Positions 1-8,202 of a stretch of DNA of 64,000 nt are shown one piece after another; the stretch's first letter is position 1; the number at the start of each line of letters is the position of its first letter. The notes beneath the pieces were generated by a model. It saw nothing but the letters and a program-made list of their open reading frames with translations. It was not told where the DNA came from and made no database searches. Origin of the DNA: JAZKFT01 sp039925965. Its GTDB lineage: Bacteria; Bacteroidota; Bacteroidia; Chitinophagales; Chitinophagaceae. The DNA lies in the NCBI GenBank assembly GCA_039925965.1, contig JBDSXW010000061.1, positions 58,146 through 122,145 on the forward strand, given 5' to 3'. The position numbers and the translations under genes are program-made.

Positions 1-1
1 T

Positions 2-586
2 TTTGTGTTCCAGGCATTGAATGAGTTACGGCAGATTGCCTGTATCCCCGAATCCGTAACTAATGGAAAAATTGAGGGGCCCAAACTCGAACTGCTGGTG
101 GAACAATTGATGGATGCTGTGGCCAACAGGCATAAAGTGCTGGTTTTTGCCAATTTCCTCGACGCTCTGGAATTGATAGGCGAGAAATTAAACGAGCAGC
201 AGGTGGAGTATGTAACCATGACAGGTGCCACAAAAGACCGGCAGAAACTGGTAGACCGGTTTCAGAATGACACCAATTGCAAGGTATTTTTGCTGACACT
301 CAAAACGGGCGGTACCGGCCTCAACCTCACCGCTGCCGATATGGTTTTTATCTTCGATCCCTGGTGGAACAAAGCCGCTGAAAACCAGGCTATCGACAGG
401 GCCCACCGCATTGGACAGGATAAAAAGGTGTTCAGTTATAAAATAATTACCAAAGGCACCATTGAGGAGAAAATGCTGCAGTTGCAGGAAAAGAAAAGCG
501 AATTGTTCAATGCCATTATTTCTGCGGACGGTGCATCGCTCAAATCGTTTTCGCAGGATGATGTGGACTTTATTTTAGGTAAATAA
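2..586 (+). CDS. SNF2-family DNA-dependent ATPase/helicase, C-terminal part (5' end outside the window)
   Basis: This is the last 195 or so residues of a SNF2/Rad54-type double-stranded DNA translocase. Visible superfamily 2 C-terminal motifs are VLVFANF (motif IV region), TGGTGLNL (motif V) and QAIDRAHRIGQ (motif VI with its arginine fingers), followed by the usual C-terminal KKSELFNAII helix. The reading frame is open to the window edge, and the GTG at base 5 lies within the helicase core, so it is not the start. Bacterial SNF2 proteins use ATP to move along DNA and remodel bound proteins or polymerase; the specific role here is unknown. The next gene begins 14 bp after the stop, which suggests co-transcription and a functional partnership. 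Confidence 0.93.
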   Translation, partial: FVFQALNELRQIACIPESVTNGKIEGPKLELLVEQLMDAVANRHKVLVFANFLDALELIGEKLNEQQVEYVTMTGATKDRQKLVDRFQNDTNCKVFLLTLKTGGTGLNLTAADMVFIFDPWWNKAAENQAIDRAHRIGQDKKVFSYKIITKGTIEEKMLQLQEKKSELFNAIISADGASLKSFSQDDVDFILGK

Positions 587-600
587 TTTTTTGAATTGTA

Positions 601-2424
601 ATGCTTACAGCTAACGAAACAGCCTTTTTAGGTGACGACTTTAACAAAGATCATCTGCAGAAATACCATTTGCCAATGGCAAAGCGATTTTTCGATAGGA
701 ACCCAATCTGGTACAGCAGCACTGCTCCAATAATGAAAGCAGCTGCAGAATTGCTACTTTCAAAGCCGCGAAGCAAGCAGGAACTTGCTGTGGTCTGTTT
801 TGCACCGCTATTCAGCAGGGAAACCTATATAGCCTTTTTAAAAGCACAACCAGCCTGGTTTGCGATCGTCATGGAAAAGCTGGTGTGGCAGGAAACCTTG
901 CGTCGTGATGAAGTGGAGAAAGTAATAGGTGAGACGATTTATATCCTGAATTCAAGCAACACAGAGTATGAATACCTCCCGGAGTTATATTATTTTTCGA
1001 TTGAAAAATTGTATGGTTACAATTATAGTTACGGAAAAAGTGCAATACAGAAATATAATGACGAACCGGTCTTGTTCTCCATATCTGTGTCTTTCAGGGC
1101 GGCGGTCACCAACTATTATCCCAAGCCTGCGGGGTATACTTTAAACCCATTTCCCATTTGGGAAAAAACCGCTGATAGCTATATTTTTAATGCCGAAAAA
1201 GCGATACAACAAGAAATGGGCGGCATCCTGTCTTATCATACCCAGGGAAATATTAAATACAGCGAAAAGGGCCGGCCTGCTATTACCGGCATGAAAAAAG
1301 TTCAGAAAGCACTCGCTATAAAGGAATTTTATGCCAGCGACGATAACGACCTGCATCCCATACGCACGATGCTGGTTTGCGGTATGCTGCGGTACATGAA
1401 ATCTTATATCGGCCTGGCGCCCACATTGCCGGGGGCAATTAAAAAAATGTTTGCCGAATTCTTCACCAAGTTTGAGCATCCGTCAAGTATTGCAAGTTTT
1501 ATCCTCAATCAGATAAAGGGTTTTAGCACGCTTAATAATTGGGAATATAAAAGAGATGCTGTCAACGATATCTGGCGGTTGATGGAGCAGATGCCTGCTG
1601 AAGGGTGGATCAGTTGGGACAATATCCAAACCTGGTTTCAGACGCACTTTATTGACCCCATACCCATACATTCCCGGCATTATGGCAAAATATATTATGA
1701 AGACAAGGAGAGACAGAGCTACAATAATAAAGTGTATGTAAACAATGGCAACAAGCAAGCCATGCTTCAGTGGCCATTTACGAAAGGCTGCATGTATCTT
1801 TTTGCCTCTTATGGCTTACTCGAAATCGCCTATACGGGAGTTGACACAAAAAGGCTGGCCAAAACCTGGAACAGCGAATATGATGGCCTGCAAGGTTTGC
1901 GACTTACAGCACTCGGCAAATATGTGTTGGGCAAAACGGATGTGTATGAGCCGCCCGAACTGGAAAGCCTTGGTAAGCTCTTATTCGACGAGGAATCCCT
2001 GATAATAAGGGCAGAAGGTAACCTTGATTTGATGACTACACTGCTCGGGAATTATGTAGAAAAAGTCTCTTCCAACCGGTTTGCATTCAGACCGGCATTG
2101 TTTTTAAAAGACTGTAAGAACGTAAAACAGATTCAAGAAAAACTCATTTTGTTTCGCAAATCGCTTAATGTGAAGCTGCCACCTTACTGGGAGGAAGCGC
2201 TGGCAAAGATGATCAGCAATGCCACGGCTATCGCAGAGAGGCGCGAATTCCATGTGTTTAAAATAAATGAGCAGGACAAGCAGTTGCTGCGTGTAATCGC
2301 CCAGGATGATTTTCTGAAAACGGTTGTTATAAAGGCCGAGGGGTTTCTGATTCTGGTGGATAATATGGACAAGTCACCATTCAAACGAAGGTTATCGGAA
2401 CTGGGATATTTTGTAGAGTTGTGA
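601..2424 (+). CDS. Conserved hypothetical protein, 607 aa, probable partner of the SNF2 ATPase
   Basis: I do not recognise the family with certainty. The protein is soluble: no signal peptide or membrane segment is visible. It is rich in aromatic and charged residues. The C-terminal 140 residues (from about LFDEESLIIRAEGN to the end) form a compact region that is repeated as a decayed copy just downstream (2631-2945), so this part is probably a self-contained domain. Its LIIRAEGNLDLMTTLL stretch faintly resembles the XPB/Ssl2-type N-terminal region found in helicase-associated proteins, but that is only an impression. The start lies 14 bp after the SNF2 stop, so the two are likely one operon and this protein may load, target or regulate the translocase. 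Confidence 0.75.
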   Translation: MLTANETAFLGDDFNKDHLQKYHLPMAKRFFDRNPIWYSSTAPIMKAAAELLLSKPRSKQELAVVCFAPLFSRETYIAFLKAQPAWFAIVMEKLVWQETLRRDEVEKVIGETIYILNSSNTEYEYLPELYYFSIEKLYGYNYSYGKSAIQKYNDEPVLFSISVSFRAAVTNYYPKPAGYTLNPFPIWEKTADSYIFNAEKAIQQEMGGILSYHTQGNIKYSEKGRPAITGMKKVQKALAIKEFYASDDNDLHPIRTMLVCGMLRYMKSYIGLAPTLPGAIKKMFAEFFTKFEHPSSIASFILNQIKGFSTLNNWEYKRDAVNDIWRLMEQMPAEGWISWDNIQTWFQTHFIDPIPIHSRHYGKIYYEDKERQSYNNKVYVNNGNKQAMLQWPFTKGCMYLFASYGLLEIAYTGVDTKRLAKTWNSEYDGLQGLRLTALGKYVLGKTDVYEPPELESLGKLLFDEESLIIRAEGNLDLMTTLLGNYVEKVSSNRFAFRPALFLKDCKNVKQIQEKLILFRKSLNVKLPPYWEEALAKMISNATAIAERREFHVFKINEQDKQLLRVIAQDDFLKTVVIKAEGFLILVDNMDKSPFKRRLSELGYFVEL

Positions 2425-2630
2425 GTTTTGGTTCAGCTGAATTTTTTCAAAATGAACCTCATCATGTAGCGCTGTTGCCGTTAGGTTGCCGACCATCCGG
2501 CATCGGGTAATATCCCATAAATGCGGCTATTTAATTAGCTTGCAGTCTTTAATAGGCATCGGGATTTTGCATGACCGTATAGGCAAAAGTTTTAAATGCT
2601 TACCTGCAACGATATCAGCGTTAAATTACT

Positions 2631-2945
2631 GGCAACCGCTTTGGGTTCCGGCCAGCTTTGTTTTTGAAAGACTGCAAGAATGTAAAGCAGGTAGAAAATA
2701 AAATATCGCTGTTCCGCAAGTCGCTGAATACAAAGCTGCCGGCTTATTGGGAAAATCAGTTAAAAGAAATGGTAGCCAAAGCAAAAGCCGTCGAACAGCA
2801 AACCGATTTATTGGTATTTAAGTTGAATGGACAGGATAAAAACCTGTTGCGCACGATTGCTCAAGTTAGCCATTTAATATCAATGGTTATCAAAGCAGCG
2901 CACTTTTATGTTTTGGCGGAAAACAGGAAAAAAATACACCAATAA
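2631..2945 (+). pseudogene. Decayed partial duplicate of the C-terminal domain of the preceding 607-aa protein
   Basis: Starting at 2631 the translation reads GNRFGFRPALFLKDCKNVKQ, nearly identical to SNRFAFRPALFLKDCKNVKQ in the upstream gene, and similarity continues through LFRKSLNTKLPAYWE and LRTIA. In the same frame a stop codon at 2622-2624 sits where the parent has lysine (parent EKVSSNRF). Upstream of that only vague similarity remains (L..Y spacing matching LLGNY). The copy ends at its own stop just before the infB terminator. An open frame with an internal ATG at 2658 persists, but it covers only about 95 residues of the domain. The divergence indicates an old tandem duplication followed by loss of the 5' part. 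Confidence 0.8.
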
Positions 2946-2985
2946 AAAAAGCCCCGTGCCATTAATTTCTTAACTGCACGGGGCT
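2944..2985 (-). terminator. Rho-independent terminator of the rimP-nusA-infB operon
   Basis: A perfect 10-bp stem (AGCCCCGTGC at 2950-2959 pairs with GCACGGGGCT at 2976-2985) is followed on the minus strand by a run of seven T. It lies 21 bp after the infB stop codon. Confidence 0.9.
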
Positions 2986-3006
2986 GGTATTTTTGATAAA
3001 GATCTC

Positions 3007-6000
3007 TTACAAAGTTCTTTTCACTTCCTCTTCCTCGAACGATACAATCGTATCGCCTACCTGCATATCTGCGAAGTTCTTGATGGTTAATCCGCACTCC
3101 ATATTGCTTACTACTTCTTTTGCATCATCCTTATAGCGTTTCAGGCTACCCAGTTCGGCAAAACCGCCTTCTGTACGGGGGTAAATCAAAATGCCATCGC
3201 GGAACAAGCGGATCTTGGCATCCCGTTTCATGCGGCCATCGAGCACGAAACAACCTGCAACTGTAGCTTTGTCGAATTTGTACACTTCGCGTATTTCCAC
3301 GTTGGCCACTTCTTTTTCCTGGATCTTCGGTTCCAACATCCCTTCCATCGCACTGCGGATTTCGTCGATCGCATTGTAGATGATGGAGTACATCTTTACT
3401 TCAATACTTTCCTGGTCGGCCAGCCTGGCAGCCTGCAAAGTAGGACGTACATTAAAGCCAATTACAATCGCATCTGAAGCATTAGCCAATGTAATATCGG
3501 TTTCAGTAATGGCACCTACACCTTTATGAATCACTTTCACCACAATTTCAGCCGTACTTAGTTTTTGTAAACTATCGCTCAGGGCCTCTACCGATCCATC
3601 CACATCACCCTTAATAATTACATTCAGCTCTTTAAAGTTGCCCAACGCTAAGCGACGGCCAATTTCATCCAGCGTAATATGTTTCTTGGTACGCATGCCC
3701 TGCTCTCGCAAGATCTGCCCACGTTTGTAGGCGTTTTCTTTTGCATCGCCTTCATCAGCATATACCTTGAATTTTTCACCAGCCTGCGGTGCGCCGTTAA
3801 TACCCAATATTAATACGGGGGCAGATGGTCCGGCAGCATCCATTTTAATGTTACGCTCGTTAAACATGGCTTTTACGCGACCAAAGAACTGTCCACTCAC
3901 CACGATATCGCCTTGTTCCAATGTTCCGTTCTGAACCAATACCGTAGCTACATAACCCCGGCCTTTGTCGAGGGTGGCTTCAATTATGGTACCGTTGGCT
4001 TCCCTTTCCGGATTGGCTTTCAGTTCCAGCAATTCAGCTTCGAGCAATATTTTTTCAAGCAATTTATCGATATTCAGGCCTTGTTTGGCGCTGATTTCCT
4101 GACTCTGAAATTTACCACCCCATTCTTCCACCAGGATGTTCATCCCAGATAACTGCTCGTATATTTTTTGCGGGTTAGCCCCGTCTTTATCTATTTTATT
4201 CACCGCAAAAATCATCGGCACATTTGCAGCCTGTGCGTGGCTGATGGCCTCACGGGTTTGCGGCATCACTGCATCGTCTGCGGCCACCACAATTACTGCA
4301 ATATCAGTCACCTTGGCACCACGTGCCCTCATCGCGGTAAACGCTTCGTGACCCGGCGTATCCAGGAAGGTGACGCTTTTGCCACTCGCTGTTTTAACTT
4401 CGTAAGCACCAATGTGCTGCGTGATACCACCGGCCTCGCCACTTACTACATTCGCATTACGGATGTAATCAAGCAATGAAGTTTTACCATGATCCACGTG
4501 ACCCATGATGGTAACAATCGGCGCTCTTGATTTTAGTGCTTCAGGATCGTCCACATCGTCCGCATCTTCCAAATCGTCGGCATCTTCCACACCGATAAAT
4601 TCTACATCATAGCCAAATTCGCTGGCCACCAGTTCTATCACTTCCGCATCCAGGCGCTGGTTGATACTTACCATGATGCCCAGGCTCATACACTTGCCAA
4701 TTACCTCGGCAAAACTTACATCCATGAGGTTAGCCAACTCGCTACAGCTAATAAATTCCGTTACCTGTAGTTTATTGTCTTCGCCCACAGCACCCATTGA
4801 CTCAGCAGCTTCTTCCCGCTTAGCACGACGGTATTTTGCTTTGAGGCTCTTACCACGACCACCTGCACCAGCAAGTTTGGCCTGAGTTTCCCGCAGTTTT
4901 TCCTGGATCTGCTTTTGGTCAATAACCTTGTCTTCTCTTTTGACCGGTCCACGGTCAGGTCCACCTGGTCCGCGACGATTAGGTCCGCCCTGCTGACCCC
5001 CGGTGCTTCCGCCCCGGTTAAACGGAGGACGTGGTCCACCAGTATTGTTGCTATTATTACCCTGGTACGGAGGTCGCGGTCCGCCTGTATTATTACCCTG
5101 GTAGGGTGGACGCGGTCCGCCGGTGTTTTGCTGTGGTCCCCTGTTTTGAGGTGCATTATTATCCACCGGAACACCTTTCCTGTCCACAGGAATGCGTTTA
5201 CGTTTGCGTTTTTCCCGGTCGCTGAGGGTTTGCTTAGGACGGGTATCGCTATCTACCGGCAAGTTGATCTTACCAAGGATCTTTGGGCCTTCAAGCCTGT
5301 CAGCTTTAATATTTTCAATTACGGGGAGGTTACTTTCTGCGTCCACAGGCTCAATAACTGTGGGCGCTAGTGTTTCTATCACTGTCTCTGCAGTTATGGC
5401 CGACACGGATGGTGTTGTTGTGGCGGTCTCTTTTTTCTTACCGGTGTCTGGCAGCTTTTCAGTAATTGCCGGTGCATCGGGTTTCTTCACACCCTTTTTA
5501 GGGCGGGTGGAAGAATCAATCGTACTCAAGTCAATCTTGTCAATGATCTTAGGGCCTTCTACTTCAGGCGCGTCGATTTTTACAATACCAGCCTCAGCCG
5601 TTTTTTCTGACTCAATTATTTGAATGGGCTGTAGTGGTCCCTCTTCTGCCGGGGATGTAGCAATTACTACCGGCACCACAGCGGCTACTATCACAGGCTC
5701 TTCCTGCTTTGGATCTTCTTTTTTCGGTTCTTCTATCACTGCCACTACCGGCTCTTCCACTCTCGGCTTACGGACCATTTTTTCTTCAGTGGGTAACTCG
5801 CTGATAATCTGCTTGTTGTCAGAAAACTTCCTTTCTTCCTTATGATGAAAACTCAGGTCTTCATCTTCTCTTTTCTTTTTTGGCTCACCGGATGCATTTT
5901 TTGGCAAATCAATCGCATCGCTTTTGGCCTTTGCCACCTTATCGCTTTGAAAACCTTCCTGTAGCGATTTATACATTGGTTCCGATAGTTTAGACATGGG

Positions 6001-6114
6001 AGCCAATTCATCTTTTGAAAAACCTTTGCCTACGAGAAAGTCAATCAGGGTGTCCTGACCTACGTTAAACTCTTTGGCAGCCGCTAATAACCTTGGTAAT
6101 TTTAATTCTGACAT
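3007..6114 (-). CDS. infB: Translation initiation factor IF-2
   Basis: IF-2 is the GTPase that brings initiator fMet-tRNA to the 30S subunit and promotes subunit joining. At 1035 residues it is longer than the E. coli protein (890), because of a charged, low-complexity N-terminal arm. Residues 1-60 look like the IF2 N-terminal helical domain. Residues 187-206 and 275-294 are two related EGPKI..KI segments, and residues about 329-365 carry three GGPRPP(Y/F) repeats. The GTPase domain has GHVDHGKT (538-545), DTPGHE (585-590) and NKID, followed by the EF-Tu-like domain II and the C-terminal fMet-tRNA-binding domains. It is the last gene of the operon with nusA and rimP and is followed by a strong terminator. 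Confidence 0.98.
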   Translation of the reverse strand: MSELKLPRLLAAAKEFNVGQDTLIDFLVGKGFSKDELAPMSKLSEPMYKSLQEGFQSDKVAKAKSDAIDLPKNASGEPKKKREDEDLSFHHKEERKFSDNKQIISELPTEEKMVRKPRVEEPVVAVIEEPKKEDPKQEEPVIVAAVVPVVIATSPAEEGPLQPIQIIESEKTAEAGIVKIDAPEVEGPKIIDKIDLSTIDSSTRPKKGVKKPDAPAITEKLPDTGKKKETATTTPSVSAITAETVIETLAPTVIEPVDAESNLPVIENIKADRLEGPKILGKINLPVDSDTRPKQTLSDREKRKRKRIPVDRKGVPVDNNAPQNRGPQQNTGGPRPPYQGNNTGGPRPPYQGNNSNNTGGPRPPFNRGGSTGGQQGGPNRRGPGGPDRGPVKREDKVIDQKQIQEKLRETQAKLAGAGGRGKSLKAKYRRAKREEAAESMGAVGEDNKLQVTEFISCSELANLMDVSFAEVIGKCMSLGIMVSINQRLDAEVIELVASEFGYDVEFIGVEDADDLEDADDVDDPEALKSRAPIVTIMGHVDHGKTSLLDYIRNANVVSGEAGGITQHIGAYEVKTASGKSVTFLDTPGHEAFTAMRARGAKVTDIAVIVVAADDAVMPQTREAISHAQAANVPMIFAVNKIDKDGANPQKIYEQLSGMNILVEEWGGKFQSQEISAKQGLNIDKLLEKILLEAELLELKANPEREANGTIIEATLDKGRGYVATVLVQNGTLEQGDIVVSGQFFGRVKAMFNERNIKMDAAGPSAPVLILGINGAPQAGEKFKVYADEGDAKENAYKRGQILREQGMRTKKHITLDEIGRRLALGNFKELNVIIKGDVDGSVEALSDSLQKLSTAEIVVKVIHKGVGAITETDITLANASDAIVIGFNVRPTLQAARLADQESIEVKMYSIIYNAIDEIRSAMEGMLEPKIQEKEVANVEIREVYKFDKATVAGCFVLDGRMKRDAKIRLFRDGILIYPRTEGGFAELGSLKRYKDDAKEVVSNMECGLTIKNFADMQVGDTIVSFEEEEVKRTL
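5020..5127 (-). repeat. In-frame tandem repeats in the infB N-terminal arm
   Basis: Three imperfect copies encoding NTGGPRPP(Y/F)(Q/N) followed by GNN or RGG lie in tandem within infB. This proline/glycine/asparagine-rich stretch is predicted to be disordered, and its copy number is likely to vary between strains. Confidence 0.8.
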
Positions 6115-6181
6115 TCGTTGTTTTTAGTCAATTATTGGTGTGGAGTAATTGTGTGGGTTTAAATTAGTGTGGCTTTTCAAT

Positions 6182-6265
6182 GGTCAATGGTCATAAGTCA
6201 TTGAGTCATTTATAAACTGAGAAATTGTAAATCTAAAATCATAAATCGTAAATCAAAAATGACCC
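6182..6265. repeat. Degenerate 7-bp tandem repeat between nusA and infB
   Basis: Consecutive heptamers in exact phase read ggtcaat, ggtcata, agtcatt, gagtcat at 6182-6209 and attgtaa, atctaaa, atcataa, atcgtaa, atcaaaa at 6224-6258. The repeat fills most of the nusA-infB spacer inside the operon. The same 7-bp period, with other sequences, occurs in five other spacers of the window. Confidence 0.75.
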
Positions 6266-6289
6266 TTTGACCATGAGTTTTTTAGGTAT

Positions 6290-7537
6290 TTATTCTCTTT
6301 CAAATTCTTCTTTCAATACACGGCGTATCTCGGTAATGGTCTCTTTCTCCAGATCCGTACGACGTTCCAGTTCTTCTGGTGTAAGATCGAGCACGCTGCG
6401 GGCGGTGTCGCAACCGATACGCTTTAGTTCATCGATGATCCAGCCTTCTATTTCATCTGTAAATTCATCCAGGTCAATATCAAACTCATCTACTTCCCCT
6501 TCATTATCGCGGAACACATCAATATCCAGGCCAGTTAGCTCACATGCCAGTTTGATATTGACACCACGTTTTCCAATTGCCAGGCTTACCTGGTCTGGTT
6601 TCAGGTACACATTAGCATGTTTGGCTTCCAGGTCAATATCCATGCTGGTTATCTTGGATGGCGTAAGTGACCGCTGAACCAGTAGATTGATATTGGCCGT
6701 CCAATTGATGACATCGATATTTTCATTTTTCAACTCTCGCACGATACCGTGGATGCGGCTACCTTTCATACCTACGCAGGCACCTACGGGATCAATACGA
6801 TCGTCGAAGCTTTCAACCGCCACCTTGGCTCTTTCGCCAGGTTCGCGTACTATTTTTTTAATAGTGATAAGGCCATCAAATATTTCAGGTACTTCTATTT
6901 CCAACAATTTTGCCAGAAATGAAGGATGGGTGCGGCTCAGGATGATCACCGGGCTGTTATTCTTCATTTCTACTTTCTTCACTACGGCTCTTGCCTGTTC
7001 CCCTTTCTTGAAATAATCCTGAGGTATCTGTTCGCTTTTCGGCAACAACAATTCGCTTCCATCTTCATCGAGTAGTAACACTTCTTTTTTCCAAACCTGG
7101 TACACTTCTGCGCTGATGATTTCGCCAACGCGGTCTGCATATTTTTTTACCAACACATTTTTCTTCAGGTCGCCAATACGGCTTGCCAATGTTTGTTTGG
7201 CGGCCAGAATTGCCCTGCGGCCAAAATCGTAGAGATTCACTTCTTCAAACAATTCTTCCCCTACTTCCACATCCGGCTGGATCTTGATAGCATCCGCATA
7301 TTCTATTTCCTGGTTATCGTCTTCACTAAAACCGTCCTCCATAATCATACGGTGCCGTATAATTTCAAGGTCTCCTTTCTCTGCATTTACAATTACATCA
7401 AAGTTGTCGTCGCTGCCGAACTTTTTACGGAGCAGCGTTTTAAACACGTCTTCCACCACTTTCATAAGGGTGGGGCGGTCAATGTTTTCTGCATCTTTAA
7501 ATTCCTGGAATGCCTCAATGAGGTTAATACTTGCCAT
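6290..7537 (-). CDS. nusA: Transcription termination/antitermination factor NusA
   Basis: NusA binds RNA polymerase and nascent RNA and modulates pausing, termination and antitermination. The 415-residue protein has the RNAP-binding N-terminal domain (1-130), an S1 domain (about 135-200), KH1 with GMKGSRI (256-262) and KH2 with IGKRG (321-325), then an acidic C-terminal segment with one helix-hairpin-like repeat. It lacks the paired acidic repeats of E. coli NusA, as is usual outside Proteobacteria. I placed the start at MASINLIEAF because homology begins there; an in-frame ATG 30 bp upstream adds only an unrelated MVAVVLKQRK leader. It lies between rimP and infB. Confidence 0.97.
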   Translation of the reverse strand: MASINLIEAFQEFKDAENIDRPTLMKVVEDVFKTLLRKKFGSDDNFDVIVNAEKGDLEIIRHRMIMEDGFSEDDNQEIEYADAIKIQPDVEVGEELFEEVNLYDFGRRAILAAKQTLASRIGDLKKNVLVKKYADRVGEIISAEVYQVWKKEVLLLDEDGSELLLPKSEQIPQDYFKKGEQARAVVKKVEMKNNSPVIILSRTHPSFLAKLLEIEVPEIFDGLITIKKIVREPGERAKVAVESFDDRIDPVGACVGMKGSRIHGIVRELKNENIDVINWTANINLLVQRSLTPSKITSMDIDLEAKHANVYLKPDQVSLAIGKRGVNIKLACELTGLDIDVFRDNEGEVDEFDIDLDEFTDEIEGWIIDELKRIGCDTARSVLDLTPEELERRTDLEKETITEIRRVLKEEFERE

Positions 7538-7581
7538 CTTTCTTTGTTTTAATACCACTGCAACCAAAAGGTCACAGCCTG

Positions 7582-8052
7582 TTAAAATTTAATTTGAACG
7601 ATTGTTGATTTAATGTTGTCGAATGGTATGATATGTTCTTTTATTTCCAGCTTTTTTCCTTTGCCGGTGGTGGTTTCAACTACGATATCTTCTTCAGCCA
7701 CCGATTTCAGGCTACCTTCCAACAATTGACCGTCGTTGGTAGTTACTTCCACAAAACGCCCTGTATTTTTCACATACTGGCGATGCATCAGCAGTGGTTC
7801 TCCTACACCAGCGCTGCTTACTTCCAGTGAAAAATCATCGGCCGGAAAGGTTTGCTGCTCTTCCAGGTGCCGGTATAAAGCCCGGTTGAGCTTGATACAC
7901 TTATCGATGGTAATCCCCTCGTCTCCATCCAGAAATACCTTAATATTATTACCTGCTGATACAGTTATCTGAACCAAAAAACATGCAGGAAGGTCTTCCA
8001 GCAAGGTTTTTACTGTTTCGTCTACGAATTGTATTTGTGCTTCCGTTGCCAT
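7582..8052 (-). CDS. rimP: Ribosome maturation factor RimP
   Basis: RimP is a cytoplasmic factor needed for maturation of the 30S subunit. The 156-residue protein has the N-terminal alpha/beta domain (FVDETVKTLLEDLPACFLVQITVSA, given here only in part: LPACFLVQITVS), a VFLDGDEGITIDKC segment, the conserved LEVSSAG(V)GEPL motif and a C-terminal Sm-like barrel (VEVTTNDGQLLEG). The start at MATEAQIQ is chosen because the open frame upstream of it runs through the promoter and a leader hairpin. It is the first gene of rimP-nusA-infB, with 44 bp before nusA. Confidence 0.95.
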   Translation of the reverse strand: MATEAQIQFVDETVKTLLEDLPACFLVQITVSAGNNIKVFLDGDEGITIDKCIKLNRALYRHLEEQQTFPADDFSLEVSSAGVGEPLLMHRQYVKNTGRFVEVTTNDGQLLEGSLKSVAEEDIVVETTTGKGKKLEIKEHIIPFDNIKSTIVQIKF

Positions 8053-8065
8053 AGGTGCAAATAGA

Positions 8066-8088
8066 AAGGGAACGGTGTCCGTTCCCTT
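8066..8088 (-). promoter_or_regulatory. Perfect hairpin in the rimP 5' leader
   Basis: A 10-bp perfect stem with a 3-nt loop (aagggaacgg, tgt, ccgttccctt) lies between the predicted promoter and the start codon, ending 13 nt before the ATG. In the mRNA it would sit next to the ribosome-binding region. It is followed by a weak T-rich tract (TTTCTATTTG), so it could act as an attenuator, a translational operator or an RNA-stability element for the whole operon. Confidence 0.7.
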
Positions 8089-8110
8089 CGATTCTTTCTT
8101 TAGTCTGCTG

Positions 8111-8143
8111 CAAATGTAAGGTGATGGTGATGTAAATTCCAAA
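8111..8143 (-). promoter_or_regulatory. Bacteroidota-type promoter of rimP-nusA-infB
   Basis: Read on the minus strand, a -33 TTTG (8143-8140) is followed after 21 bp by TACATTTG (8118-8111), an exact TAnnTTTG -7 box. Transcription would start near 8105, giving a leader of about 55 nt that contains the hairpin at 8066-8088. Confidence 0.75.
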
Positions 8144-8202
8144 TGTGATTTTTTATTTTTCAGAACCGGGATTTGAGAACTTCTCGAACAATTTGCAGAT
8201 TT

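Noticed and set aside
5..586. GTG at base 5 as the start of a short helicase gene
   Set aside because: The frame is open to the window edge and motif IV to VI follow at once; a SNF2 protein needs the missing N-terminal ATPase half upstream.
5192..5623. Long plus-strand open frame opposite infB
   Set aside because: It is the complement of the low-complexity IF-2 arm; its Ser/Val/Thr-rich composition is the mirror of the Pro/Glu/Lys-rich coding strand.
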